Shown here in pieces: positions 1-7,752 of a DNA stretch of 9,543 nt; position 1 is the first letter of the stretch; each line of letters begins with the position of its first letter. The notes below the pieces were generated by a model that saw nothing but the letters and a program-made list of their open reading frames with translations, was not told the origin of the DNA and made no database searches. The stretch spans positions 1-9,543 of the forward strand of contig JAUYGP010000429.1 of assembly GCA_030690515.1 (NCBI GenBank), in the 5' to 3' direction. The DNA comes from Giesbergeria sp. GTDB lineage: Bacteria; Pseudomonadota; Gammaproteobacteria; Burkholderiales; Burkholderiaceae_C. Made by a program: the position numbers and the translations under genes.

Positions 1-267
1 ACCCTTGTACACACGCAAGCCTGGACGGCTCACGCGCTCGATACGCTCGATTACCGGGCGTCCAGCGTGGTACTTCAGGACAATTTCAATTTCAGACTTG
101 CCGCTGTCGGTCTTGACTTGGAACCCGTCAATATACCCTTCGTCTTTCAGCACCTGGACGATAGCAGTCTTCACTTTGGAAGACGGCACCACCACGGTAG
201 CCTTAGAAACCATTTGGGCATTGCGGATGCGAGTCAGCAAGTCAGCGATAGGATCACTCATGCTCAT
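1..267 (-). CDS. rpsH: 30S ribosomal protein S8 (3' end cut by window edge)
   Basis: S8 binds the central domain of 16S rRNA during small-subunit assembly; in E. coli it is also the translational repressor of the spc operon. The first 89 residues are visible of about 131 usual for the family. They begin MSMSDPIADLLTRIRNAQ, which matches the bacterial S8 N-terminus, and continue with the KSEIEIVLKY and GRPVIERIERVSRPGLRVY stretches typical of S8. Two in-frame ATGs lie six bases apart at 267 and 261. I chose 267 because it fits the family start MSM and is preceded by an AGGAGAG Shine-Dalgarno sequence. The gene follows rpsN after 20 bases. The conserved C-terminal RNA-binding part lies outside the window. 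Confidence 0.97.
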   Translation of the reverse strand, partial: MSMSDPIADLLTRIRNAQMVSKATVVVPSSKVKTAIVQVLKDEGYIDGFQVKTDSGKSEIEIVLKYHAGRPVIERIERVSRPGLRVYKG

Positions 268-287
268 GTTGTATCTCTCCTGCCTGC

Positions 288-593
288 TTACCAGCTGGCC
301 TTGGTGACACCTGGGATGTCGCCAGCGAAGGCCAGCTCGCGAATCTTGGCGCGGGCCAGACCGAACTGACGGAAGGTGCCACGGGGACGACCCGTGATTG
401 CACAACGATTGCGCTGGCGCGTCGGATTGGCGTTGCGCGGCAGCTTTTGCAAACCCAAACGGGCTGCTTCACGCTCTTCATCGCTGCGCTTGACGTCGGT
501 TGCGGCGGCCTTGAGTTCAGCGTATTTCGCTGCATACTTGGCTGCCAGTTTTTCGCGCTTGAGTTCGCGCTGGATCAATGCTACTTTAGCCAT
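288..593 (-). CDS. rpsN: 30S ribosomal protein S14, zinc-independent type
   Basis: S14 is a late-assembling protein of the 30S head. The product has 101 residues, as in E. coli, starts MAKVALIQRELKREKL and ends in the conserved PGVTKASW. The core motif RQRNRCAITGRPRG contains a single cysteine, so the CxxC zinc ribbon of the short Zn-dependent S14 form is absent; this is the long zinc-free form. The ATG at 593 fits the family start; upstream in-frame ATGs would add unrelated residues. Its Shine-Dalgarno GAGGCGG overlaps the TGA stop of rplE eight bases upstream, which suggests translational coupling with rplE. Confidence 0.97.
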   Translation of the reverse strand: MAKVALIQRELKREKLAAKYAAKYAELKAAATDVKRSDEEREAARLGLQKLPRNANPTRQRNRCAITGRPRGTFRQFGLARAKIRELAFAGDIPGVTKASW

Positions 594-601
594 ACGCCGC
601 C

Positions 602-1141
602 TCAGTTCTTGAACGGAAAACGGAAACCCGTGAGCAGTGCCTTGCACTCTTCATCAGTCGTTGCCGTCGTGGTGATGCTGATATTGAGGCCCCGCAGTGC
701 GTCAATCTTGTCGTACTCGACCTCAGGGAAAATGATCTGTTCCTTGACGCCGATGTTGTAGTTGCCACGGCCATCAAAAGAGCGACCAGAGATACCCCGG
801 AAGTCCCGTACACGCGGCAGAGCCACGGTGACGAAACGATCGAGAAACTCATACATCTGAACGCCACGCAGAGTCACCATGCAGCCAATGGCCTGCTCTT
901 CGCGAATCTTGAATCCAGCGATAGCTTTCTTAGCCTTGGTGACCACGGGTTTCTGGCCCGCAATCTTGGACAGATCGGAAACAGCGTGATCCATGACCTT
1001 TTTGTCGGCCACAGCCTCACTCACGCCCATGTTAAGCGTGATCTTGCTGAGACGAGGAACCTGCATTGGCGACGTGTACCCGAACTGCTTCATGAGTTCA
1101 GGAGCAACTTTTTCGCGGTAGTGTTTTTGGAGTCGTGCCAT
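602..1141 (-). CDS. rplE: 50S ribosomal protein L5
   Basis: L5 binds 5S rRNA in the central protuberance of the large subunit and contacts P-site tRNA. The product has 179 residues, the same as E. coli L5. It shows the N-terminal MARLQKHYREKVAPELMKQF, the PRLSKITLNMGVSEA block near residues 29-43, the VTLRGVQMYEFLDRF block near 90-104, and the C-terminal GRGNYNIGVKEQIIFPEVEYDK and GLNISITTTA stretches. The ATG at 1141 has an AAGGGG Shine-Dalgarno that overlaps the TAA stop of rplX. In E. coli this junction carries the S8 operator; I could not make out a convincing equivalent hairpin here by eye. Confidence 0.98.
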   Translation of the reverse strand: MARLQKHYREKVAPELMKQFGYTSPMQVPRLSKITLNMGVSEAVADKKVMDHAVSDLSKIAGQKPVVTKAKKAIAGFKIREEQAIGCMVTLRGVQMYEFLDRFVTVALPRVRDFRGISGRSFDGRGNYNIGVKEQIIFPEVEYDKIDALRGLNISITTTATTDEECKALLTGFRFPFKN

Positions 1142-1151
1142 TCTTTACCCC

Positions 1152-1472
1152 TTAGGCCGTCTTGATTTCAGCGCCGCTGGATTTATATACGCGAACACGC
1201 GAACCATCCGCTTGCACCTTGATGCCGACGCGGTCAGCCTTGCCCGTAGCGGCGTTATAGATCGCCACATTGGATTGGTGAATCGGCATGGCTTTCTCGA
1301 CGATGCCGCCCGTCGTACCCTTCATGGGGTTCGGCTTGACATGCTTCTTGACGAGATTGATGCCATCGATGACCACATGCGAGTCATCCTTGCGCAGCGA
1401 CACTGTGCCGCGCTTACCCTTATCGCGCCCCGTGAGCACGACGATATCGTCGCCCTTGCGAATCTTGTTCAT
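1152..1472 (-). CDS. rplX: 50S ribosomal protein L24
   Basis: L24 is an early assembly initiator that binds the 5' end of 23S rRNA. The 106-residue product is close to the usual length of about 104. It starts MNKIRKGDDIVVLTGRDKGK, which carries the KOW motif (about residues 6-25), followed by NLVKKHVKPNP and the GGIVEKAMPIHQSNVAIYN segment seen throughout bacterial L24. The gene starts 10 bases after rplN. Its Shine-Dalgarno AAGGACAG again grows out of the preceding stop codon (TAAGGA). Confidence 0.98.
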   Translation of the reverse strand: MNKIRKGDDIVVLTGRDKGKRGTVSLRKDDSHVVIDGINLVKKHVKPNPMKGTTGGIVEKAMPIHQSNVAIYNAATGKADRVGIKVQADGSRVRVYKSSGAEIKTA

Positions 1473-1482
1473 CGCACTGTCC

Positions 1483-1851
1483 TTAGAGAACTTCTGGAGC
1501 CAGGGACACGATCTTCATGAACTTTTCGTTGCGCAGTTCACGCGTCACGGGTCCAAAGATGCGGGTGCCAATGGGCTCCAGCTTTGCATTGAGCAACACC
1601 GCAGCGTTGCCATCGAATTTCACAAGCGAGCCATCGCCACGGCGAATGCCCTTGGCGGTACGAACCACCACAGCACTGTAAATCTCGCCTTTTTTGACGC
1701 GACCACGAGGCGCAGCCTCTTTGACGCTTACCTTGATAATATCGCCCACACTGGCATAGCGACGCTTGGACCCACCCAGCACCTTAATGCACAGGACGGA
1801 CTTCGCGCCGGTATTGTCGGCAACGTCTAACCGAGTTTCTGTCTGGATCAT
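1483..1851 (-). CDS. rplN: 50S ribosomal protein L14
   Basis: L14 sits on the subunit interface of the 50S particle and contacts L19 and 16S rRNA. The 122-residue product matches the family from end to end: MIQTETRLDVADNTGAK, the CIKVLGGSKRRYASVGDIIKV block, VVVRTAKGIRRGDGS, and the C-terminal IFGPVTRELRNEKFMKIVSLAPEVL. The start at 1851 is set by the universally conserved MIQ; an in-frame ATG at 1908 would add 19 unrelated residues. The only Shine-Dalgarno is a modest GGGA 8 bases upstream. An ATG at 1856 opens a two-codon frame (ATGAAATGA) whose stop overlaps the rplN start. rplN is the first gene of this ribosomal block; the gene before it is glpD, not rpsQ. Confidence 0.98.
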   Translation of the reverse strand: MIQTETRLDVADNTGAKSVLCIKVLGGSKRRYASVGDIIKVSVKEAAPRGRVKKGEIYSAVVVRTAKGIRRGDGSLVKFDGNAAVLLNAKLEPIGTRIFGPVTRELRNEKFMKIVSLAPEVL

Positions 1852-2000
1852 TTCATTATTCCCAACTTGCACCAGAAGTACGCACCGCCCGAGATTCTCG
1901 GATAGCACTTAGCAACCAGTCAGTCTTGGGCCCGTCGTCCACCTTGCAAACCATTTGCAGGGCTTTCCTGGGCAGAATTTCGCTGATTTCTTAGCGAAGC
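1852..2000 (-). promoter_or_regulatory. Untranslated leader of the rplN operon with three small hairpins
   Basis: About 150 bases lie between the predicted start of transcription and rplN, with no credible gene. In transcript order they contain three short perfect inverted repeats: TTCGCT/AGCGAA with an 8-base loop (1979-1998), TGCAAA/TTTGCA with a 3-base loop (1945-1959), and CCGAG/CTCGG with a 3-base loop (1889-1901), the last ending 37 bases before the rplN ATG. None is followed by a T-run, so none looks like an intrinsic terminator. I do not recognise a known ribosomal-protein leader or riboswitch. A regulatory role is inference only. Confidence 0.4.
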
Positions 2001-2005
2001 CTGTG

Positions 2006-2048
2006 ATTCTCGCAAAAGATTACAGGCCCGTCAAGCGCTTTTTGACAA
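2006..2048 (-). promoter_or_regulatory. Overlapping sigma70-type promoter candidates for the rplN operon
   Basis: Two promoter candidates overlap on the minus strand just after glpD. Candidate A has -35 TTGACG (2029-2034), a 17-base spacer and -10 GAGAAT (2006-2011) preceded by TGC, which reads as an extended -10. Candidate B has -35 TTGTCA (2043-2048), an 18-base spacer and -10 TGTAAT (2019-2024). Each resembles TTGACA/TATAAT with normal spacing. Either would start transcription roughly 140-165 bases before rplN. The position matches where the E. coli spc promoter lies relative to rplN. I cannot tell by reading which one is used, or whether both are. Confidence 0.6.
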
Positions 2049-2054
2049 TCTTGT

Positions 2055-3647
2055 CTAGCGGGGCACGCGAAGGTACTGGTCCGCCAGGGAGATGAAGGCC
2101 GCCTGCTGCGGATCGCCCCCTGTTTCCTGCTTCAAAATTTCTGCGACATCAGAAGCCATTGCTGCGGCTCGCCGCGCATTCAGAAAGAGGACGCGCCACC
2201 GGCGTGCAAGAACGTCTTCCACCGTGCGGGCATATTCATACCGTGCCGCAAACCGCACCATGGCTTCGGTCACACCCTCGCCCAGATCACGCTCCGCCCC
2301 CGGCAACTGGCGCGCGAAATTGGCATCAGCCCCGTAGGAGTGCCAACCCTGCGCATCGCACATACGATGCTGCACGGGTTCGCTGGGCGAACCCACAAGC
2401 GACAAGTGCGTGGTCACTCCGGCGGGCCGACTTTCCAGCAAACCGCAGGAAAAGCATTTCTGCAGCACGTCTTCGGCCATGGCCCGATAGGTGGTCCACT
2501 TGCCACCGGTCACAGTGACCAGGCCACTGCGGCTGGCCAGCACCGTGTGTTCACGGCTCAGGCTCTTGGTATCGTTGCCACCTTCGTCCTGCGGCTTAAC
2601 CAAGGGCCGCAGTCCCACCCAGATGCTACGAATGTCTTCTGGCGTGGGTGCCTTGCGCAGATACCGTGCGGATTCCTGGAGAATAAACGCCATCTCCTCC
2701 GGAAAAGGCTCCGGCTCGCGTTCCAGGTCGTGGCGCGGGCTGTCTGTGGTGCCCAGGATGACCTTGCCCAACCATGGAACAGCAAACAACACCCGTCCAT
2801 CTGCGGTCTTGGGCACCATCAGCGCGTGATCAGATGCGAGGAATTCCCGATCCACCACCACGTGCACGCCCTGACTGGGTGCCACGATCGGCTTGACAGG
2901 GCGGCCCGTAGCCTCGCCATCCTGCTGGCGCAGGGCATCCACCCAGACGCCTGTCGCATTGACGATACAACGCGCGCGCAGAGTGTGGAGGACTCCGGTC
3001 TCGGTGTCTTCGCACGCCACGCCGCTGACACGGCCATTTTCATGCAGCAACTCGCGTGCAGCACAGTAGTTCACCAACAGCGCGCCGTGAAGGGCCGCCG
3101 TGCGGGCCAGCGCCAAGGCCAAACGCGCATCATCAAACTGGCCATCCCAATACTTGACGCCGCCCTTGAGTCCTTGCGCTCGTACAGTCGGCAAGCACTG
3201 CAAGGTGCGTCCCGCACCCAGAAATTCAGTCGGACCTAAGCCCGATTTGCCTGCGAGGGCGTCATACATCTTCAGCCCCACGCCATAGAAGGGCGCCTCC
3301 CAGCAGTGGTAGGAGGGCATGACGAACGCCAGCGGCTGCGCCAGGTGCGGCGCATTCTTTAGTAGAGTGGTGCGCTCATGTAAGGCCTCGCGCACCAATG
3401 CGATATTCCCTTGCGCCAGATAGCGCACACCGCCATGCACCAATTTGGTGGCCCGCGATGACGTACCCTTGGCAAAATCGTGTGACTCGACCAGGGCCAC
3501 ACTGAAGCCCCGTACTGCGGCGTCCAGCGCAACACCCAAACCCGTGGCGCCTCCACCAATAATGACCAGATCGTAAGTGCGCGACTCTCCGAGGCGCCCT
3601 ATCAGTTCGGCGCGAGGGGTCGGCAAGGGTTTATGTGCTGTGGTCAT
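2055..3647 (-). CDS. glpD: FAD-dependent glycerol-3-phosphate dehydrogenase (aerobic type)
   Basis: GlpD oxidises sn-glycerol 3-phosphate to dihydroxyacetone phosphate at the inner face of the cytoplasmic membrane and passes electrons to the quinone pool. The 530-residue product is slightly longer than the roughly 500 of E. coli GlpD. It has an N-terminal FAD Rossmann motif IIGGGATGLG (29-38), followed by DAAVRGFSVALVE and the GTSSRATKLVHGGVRYL signature (61-77). The second family signature GGKWTTYRAMA is at 381-391, and a GlpD-type C-terminal helical domain follows to about residue 505. I chose ATG 3647 (MTTAHKPLP). An in-frame ATG at 3746 would add 33 residues read through a palindromic repeat and unlike any GlpD. 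The chosen start has only a weak GGA upstream. glpD closes the glycerol transport cluster and supplies its catabolic step. Confidence 0.93.
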   Translation of the reverse strand: MTTAHKPLPTPRAELIGRLGESRTYDLVIIGGGATGLGVALDAAVRGFSVALVESHDFAKGTSSRATKLVHGGVRYLAQGNIALVREALHERTTLLKNAPHLAQPLAFVMPSYHCWEAPFYGVGLKMYDALAGKSGLGPTEFLGAGRTLQCLPTVRAQGLKGGVKYWDGQFDDARLALALARTAALHGALLVNYCAARELLHENGRVSGVACEDTETGVLHTLRARCIVNATGVWVDALRQQDGEATGRPVKPIVAPSQGVHVVVDREFLASDHALMVPKTADGRVLFAVPWLGKVILGTTDSPRHDLEREPEPFPEEMAFILQESARYLRKAPTPEDIRSIWVGLRPLVKPQDEGGNDTKSLSREHTVLASRSGLVTVTGGKWTTYRAMAEDVLQKCFSCGLLESRPAGVTTHLSLVGSPSEPVQHRMCDAQGWHSYGADANFARQLPGAERDLGEGVTEAMVRFAARYEYARTVEDVLARRWRVLFLNARRAAAMASDVAEILKQETGGDPQQAAFISLADQYLRVPR

Positions 3648-3755
3648 GGTGGAATTGCATCCATGCGCATCGATATCAATCGGTAATACTTCAAGTCCCC
3701 CGCTCCACGAAGAAGCGGGGGAGGCAATTCCAGACCACACGGTCATGGAATTGCC
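3643..3755. repeat. Palindromic mini-element with partial duplication of the glpD start region
   Basis: The glpV-glpD spacer is built of repeats. On the plus strand, GGAATTGC occurs at 3651-3658 and GGAATTGCC at 3747-3755, with an inverted copy GGCAATTCC at 3723-3731. The outer two sit in a longer direct repeat, GGTCATGG(TGG)AATTGC, beginning at 3643 and 3741, which holds the glpD ATG in one copy and an in-frame ATG 99 bases upstream in the other. The pair 3723-3731/3747-3755 forms a 9-bp stem with an inner GACC/GGTC stem. Inside the repeats is a second, GC-rich hairpin (3697-3721). This looks like a small inserted or duplicated element; its family is unknown to me. Confidence 0.6.
3697..3721 (-). 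repeat. Strong 8-bp GC-rich hairpin between glpV and glpD
   Basis: CCCCCGCT at 3697-3704 and AGCGGGGG at 3714-3721 form a perfect 8-bp stem with a 9-base loop. In the transcript it lies about 50 bases after the glpV stop codon and about 50 before the glpD start. There is no T-run after it on either strand, so it is not a classical terminator. Hairpins placed after a binding-protein gene often stabilise the upstream mRNA and lower expression of the gene behind it; that role is inferred here. The shape also resembles REP sequences or the subterminal hairpins of IS200/IS605-type elements. Confidence 0.6.
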
Positions 3756-3770
3756 GACGAGACAACGCGC

Positions 3771-5504
<1,734 letters not shown>

Positions 5505-5510
5505 CACTTG

Positions 5511-5517
5511 TCTCCTC
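5511..5517 (-). promoter_or_regulatory. Ribosome binding site that fixes the glpV start
   Basis: GAGGAGA on the minus strand lies 6 bases before the ATG at 5504. An in-frame ATG at 5519 overlaps this site and has no Shine-Dalgarno of its own, so the five extra residues MRRQV are probably not translated. Starting at 5504 also gives a cleaner signal peptide. Confidence 0.8.
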
Positions 5518-5543
5518 ATTGGGCCTCCCCTTTTACAAATGAA

Positions 5544-5584
5544 CCCCGGCCGCGGGGGAGGAACGGGCCGGTTTTCTCGAAAAC
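5544..5584 (-). repeat. Two hairpins in the glpU-glpV spacer
   Basis: The 107-base spacer before glpV carries two inverted repeats. GTTTTC/GAAAAC (5571-5576 with 5579-5584) closes on two bases. CCCCG/CGGGG (5544-5548 with 5553-5557) closes on four bases. Neither is followed by a T-run. In importer operons such structures can mark an mRNA processing site that lets the binding-protein message accumulate above that of the permeases; this is inference. I saw no convincing promoter in the spacer. Confidence 0.4.
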
Positions 5585-5612
5585 TCAGACGACGCGAACG
5601 CAGTCCGCCACC

Positions 5613-5921
5613 TCAGGCTTTGCGCATCACAAAGGCCAGCGCCATCATTGACAGCACCAGGCTGATCCATACCGACGGAGCGGTCTCCAGCGAAAACCAC
5701 TGCACCATGTTTTCACCCAGCCCCACCCAGGCCAGATTGATGAAAGCCGCGGTCAGCAACCCCACAAAAAGCCGGTCGCCGCGCGTTGTCTCGATAGGCA
5801 GGAAGCCCTTGCGCAGCACCGTGGGAGACTTGATTTCCCACACCGTCATGCCAATCAGCATGAGCACGATGCAGACAAAGAAAACAGCTACTGGCGTAGT
5901 CCAGGCCATCCACTCAAACAT
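5613..5921 (-). CDS. glpU: Small DUF2160-type membrane protein of the glycerol ABC cluster (GlpU-like)
   Basis: A 102-residue integral membrane protein. Three hydrophobic segments are visible: about residues 7-28 (TPVAVFFVCIVLMLIGMTVW), 50-68 (RLFVGLLTAAFINLAWVGL) and 82-99 (SVWISLVLSMMALAFVM). They are joined by a charged, probably cytoplasmic loop EIKSPTVLRKGFLPIETTRGDR. Position between the second permease and the binding protein, plus the MFEWMAWTTP start, match the DUF2160 family found in glycerol ABC clusters (called glpU in Rhizobium). Its function is not known to me; an accessory subunit of the permease is plausible. The ATG at 5921 has a good AAGGGGAA upstream, 55 bases after glpQ. 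Confidence 0.82.
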   Translation of the reverse strand: MFEWMAWTTPVAVFFVCIVLMLIGMTVWEIKSPTVLRKGFLPIETTRGDRLFVGLLTAAFINLAWVGLGENMVQWFSLETAPSVWISLVLSMMALAFVMRKA

Positions 5922-5976
5922 GGAAATTCCCCTTGATTAGTTCGAGACGGCGCCGAAGGCCTGTCCCATGAAAATG

Positions 5977-6789
5977 TCACACCCGCCCCATCGCGAAACC
6001 CTTCGCGATGTAGTGCCGCACGAACCAGATGACGATGGCGCCCGGCACGATGGTCAGCACGCCCGCGGCCGCCAGCGTGGCCCAGTCCATACCCGATGCG
6101 CTAACCGTGCGCGTCATGGTCGCCACGATGGGCTTGGCATTCACGCTGGTCAACGTGCGCGCCAGCAAAAGCTCCACCCAGCTGAACATGAAACAGAAGA
6201 ACGCCGCCACACCCACGCCCGCCTTGATCAACGGCAGGAAGATGGTGAGAAAAAAGCGCGGAAAGGAATAACCATCGATGTAGGCCGTTTCGTCGATCTC
6301 GCGCGGAATACCACTCATGAAACCTTCCAGAATCCACACCGCCAGAGGCACGTTGAACAGCAAGTGCGCCAGCGCCACCGCCAAGTGCGTGTCCATGAGG
6401 CCCACCGTGGTGTAGAGCTGAAAGAACGGCAGCAAGAACACCGCAGGCGGCGTCATGCGGTTGGTCAGCAACCAGAAAAACACATGCTTGTCGCCGAGAA
6501 ACTGGTAGCGCGAGAACGCATAGGCCGCAGGCAAGGCCACGGTGAGCGAAATCACCATATTGATGGCCACGTAGATCAAGCTGTTGATGTAGCCCGAATA
6601 CCACGAAGGATCGGTGAAGATGGTCTTGTAGTTAGCCCAGGTAAAGTGCTGTGGCCAGAACGAGAAATGCGACAGGATTTCCTCGTTCGTCTTGAAGCTC
6701 ATGTTGATCATCCAATAGATGGGCAACACGGCAAAAATCAGGTACGCGATCAGGAACAACGTGCGCTTCTGGAATCGTTTTTCATTCAT
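5977..6789 (-). CDS. glpQ: Glycerol ABC transporter permease (GlpQ-like, MalG type)
   Basis: One of two inner-membrane subunits forming the glycerol channel. The 270-residue product has the six-helix layout of MalG-type permeases: a first helix at about 11-30, then segments near 70-92, 103-127, 136-155, 189-209 and 238-258. The ATPase-coupling EAA loop is PREIDETAYIDGYSFPRFFLTIFLPL (162-187), with the central conserved glycine at 173 and the terminal LP. The start overlaps the glpP stop by 8 bases (ATGAATGA), so the two permeases are probably translationally coupled, as fits a 1:1 heterodimer. Confidence 0.92.
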   Translation of the reverse strand: MNEKRFQKRTLFLIAYLIFAVLPIYWMINMSFKTNEEILSHFSFWPQHFTWANYKTIFTDPSWYSGYINSLIYVAINMVISLTVALPAAYAFSRYQFLGDKHVFFWLLTNRMTPPAVFLLPFFQLYTTVGLMDTHLAVALAHLLFNVPLAVWILEGFMSGIPREIDETAYIDGYSFPRFFLTIFLPLIKAGVGVAAFFCFMFSWVELLLARTLTSVNAKPIVATMTRTVSASGMDWATLAAAGVLTIVPGAIVIWFVRHYIAKGFAMGRV

Positions 6790-7678
6790 GGCCAGCCCCT
6801 TGTGCGTCGGCGGTCCCCATGCGCTGCATCCAGTTGTAGAGGATGAAGCACATCAGCAAAATGATGAGAAAGTAAATCAGCGAGAAGGCCGCTGCCGGTC
6901 CCAGATCAAACTGGCCGACCGCCTTCTGCGTGAGGTACTGCGACAGGAACGTTGTGGCATTGCCCGGCCCCCCCCCGGTCAACCCAAAGGGTTCGGTATA
7001 GATCATGAAACTGTCCATAAAACGCAGCAGCACCGCGATCATCAGCACGCCACGCATCTTGGGCAACTGGATGTAGCGGAACACAGCCAGCTTGCTGGCC
7101 CCATCGATCCGCGCGGCCTGGTAGTACGCATCGGGAATACTGCGCAGCCCGGCAAAACACAGCAGCGCAACCAGCGGTGTCCAGTGCCAGACATCCATCA
7201 CCAGCACCGTGATCCAGGCATGCGTGGCATTACCCGTGTAGCTGTAGTCGATGCCCATTTTTTGCAGTGTGAACCCGAGCAGGCCGATGTCAGCACGCCC
7301 ATAGATCTGCCAAATCGTTCCCACCACGTTCCACGGAATCAGCAGCGACAGCGCCACCACCACCAGCACGGCAGAAGACTTCCATCCCTGCGCCGGCATG
7401 GACAGTGCCAGCAGAATGCCCAGCGGGATTTCCACCAGCAGAACGGCCAGCGAAAAAGTGATTTGCCGCCACAGTGCAGAGTGCAACTCCTCATCGCACA
7501 TCACCGAGGCAAACCACTCCACCCCAACGAACACGCGGCGCTCGGGCGAGATGATGTCCTGCACCGAGTAGTTCACCACCGTCATCAAAGGGATGATGGC
7601 CGAGAAGGCTACGCACAACAGTACCGGAAGAATCAGGAACCAGGCTTTCTGGTTCACGGGTTTGGTCGTATTGCTCAT
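6782..7678 (-). CDS. glpP: Glycerol ABC transporter permease (GlpP-like, MalF/UgpA type)
   Basis: The second inner-membrane channel subunit, 298 residues. Hydrophobic segments lie at about 12-35, 72-94, 102-120, 153-178, 209-226 and 262-284. The EAA loop reads DAYYQAARIDGASKLAVFRYIQLP (183-206), with the conserved glycine at 193. The LTGGGPGNATTFLSQYL motif (233-249) is typical of sugar and polyol permeases of this class. The ATG at 7678 has GGAGAG upstream. The three glycines at 235-237 are encoded by an unbroken run of nine Gs. The gene is 148 bases downstream of glpT, an unusually wide gap for an importer operon, filled in part by a repeat element. Confidence 0.92.
   Translation of the reverse strand: MSNTTKPVNQKAWFLILPVLLCVAFSAIIPLMTVVNYSVQDIISPERRVFVGVEWFASVMCDEELHSALWRQITFSLAVLLVEIPLGILLALSMPAQGWKSSAVLVVVALSLLIPWNVVGTIWQIYGRADIGLLGFTLQKMGIDYSYTGNATHAWITVLVMDVWHWTPLVALLCFAGLRSIPDAYYQAARIDGASKLAVFRYIQLPKMRGVLMIAVLLRFMDSFMIYTEPFGLTGGGPGNATTFLSQYLTQKAVGQFDLGPAAAFSLIYFLIILLMCFILYNWMQRMGTADAQGAGHE
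6968..6976 (-). repeat. Nine-G homopolymer tract inside glpP
   Basis: Three consecutive GGG codons encode the glycines of the TGGGPG motif in GlpP, giving C9 on the plus strand and G9 in the message. Tracts of this length can slip during replication. A one-base change here would shift the frame at about residue 237 and remove the last membrane segment. Confidence 0.8.
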
Positions 7679-7752
7679 ACCCGCTCTCCAGATGGCTGCG
7701 CATGCGCCGATGTACGTGAAACGGGCGCAGCGGAACCGGCGGAGCGCTCAAC

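Noticed and set aside
1100..1175. An S8 repressor-binding hairpin at the rplX/rplE junction, as in E. coli.
   Set aside because: Only a 4-bp closing stem could be drawn by eye, without the conserved internal-loop pattern; not supported without folding and covariation.
1852..1908. L14 start at 1908 with 19 extra residues.
   Set aside because: Bacterial L14 begins at MIQ, and the extension runs through the leader hairpin region.
2030..2046. GTCAA/TTGAC inverted repeat after glpD as an intrinsic terminator.
   Set aside because: The stem is only 5 bp and AT-rich, with no T-run after it; the bases are better explained by two -35 elements.
3648..3746. GlpD start at 3746 with a 33-residue extension.
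   Set aside because: The extension is read through a palindromic repeat, has no ribosome binding site and does not resemble GlpD N-termini. Kept only as a question in the findings.
7698..7707. Perfect 10-bp palindrome GCGCATGCGC before glpP as an operator.
   Set aside because: Short GC palindromes arise easily at this base composition, there is no promoter beside it, and the location is inside an operon.
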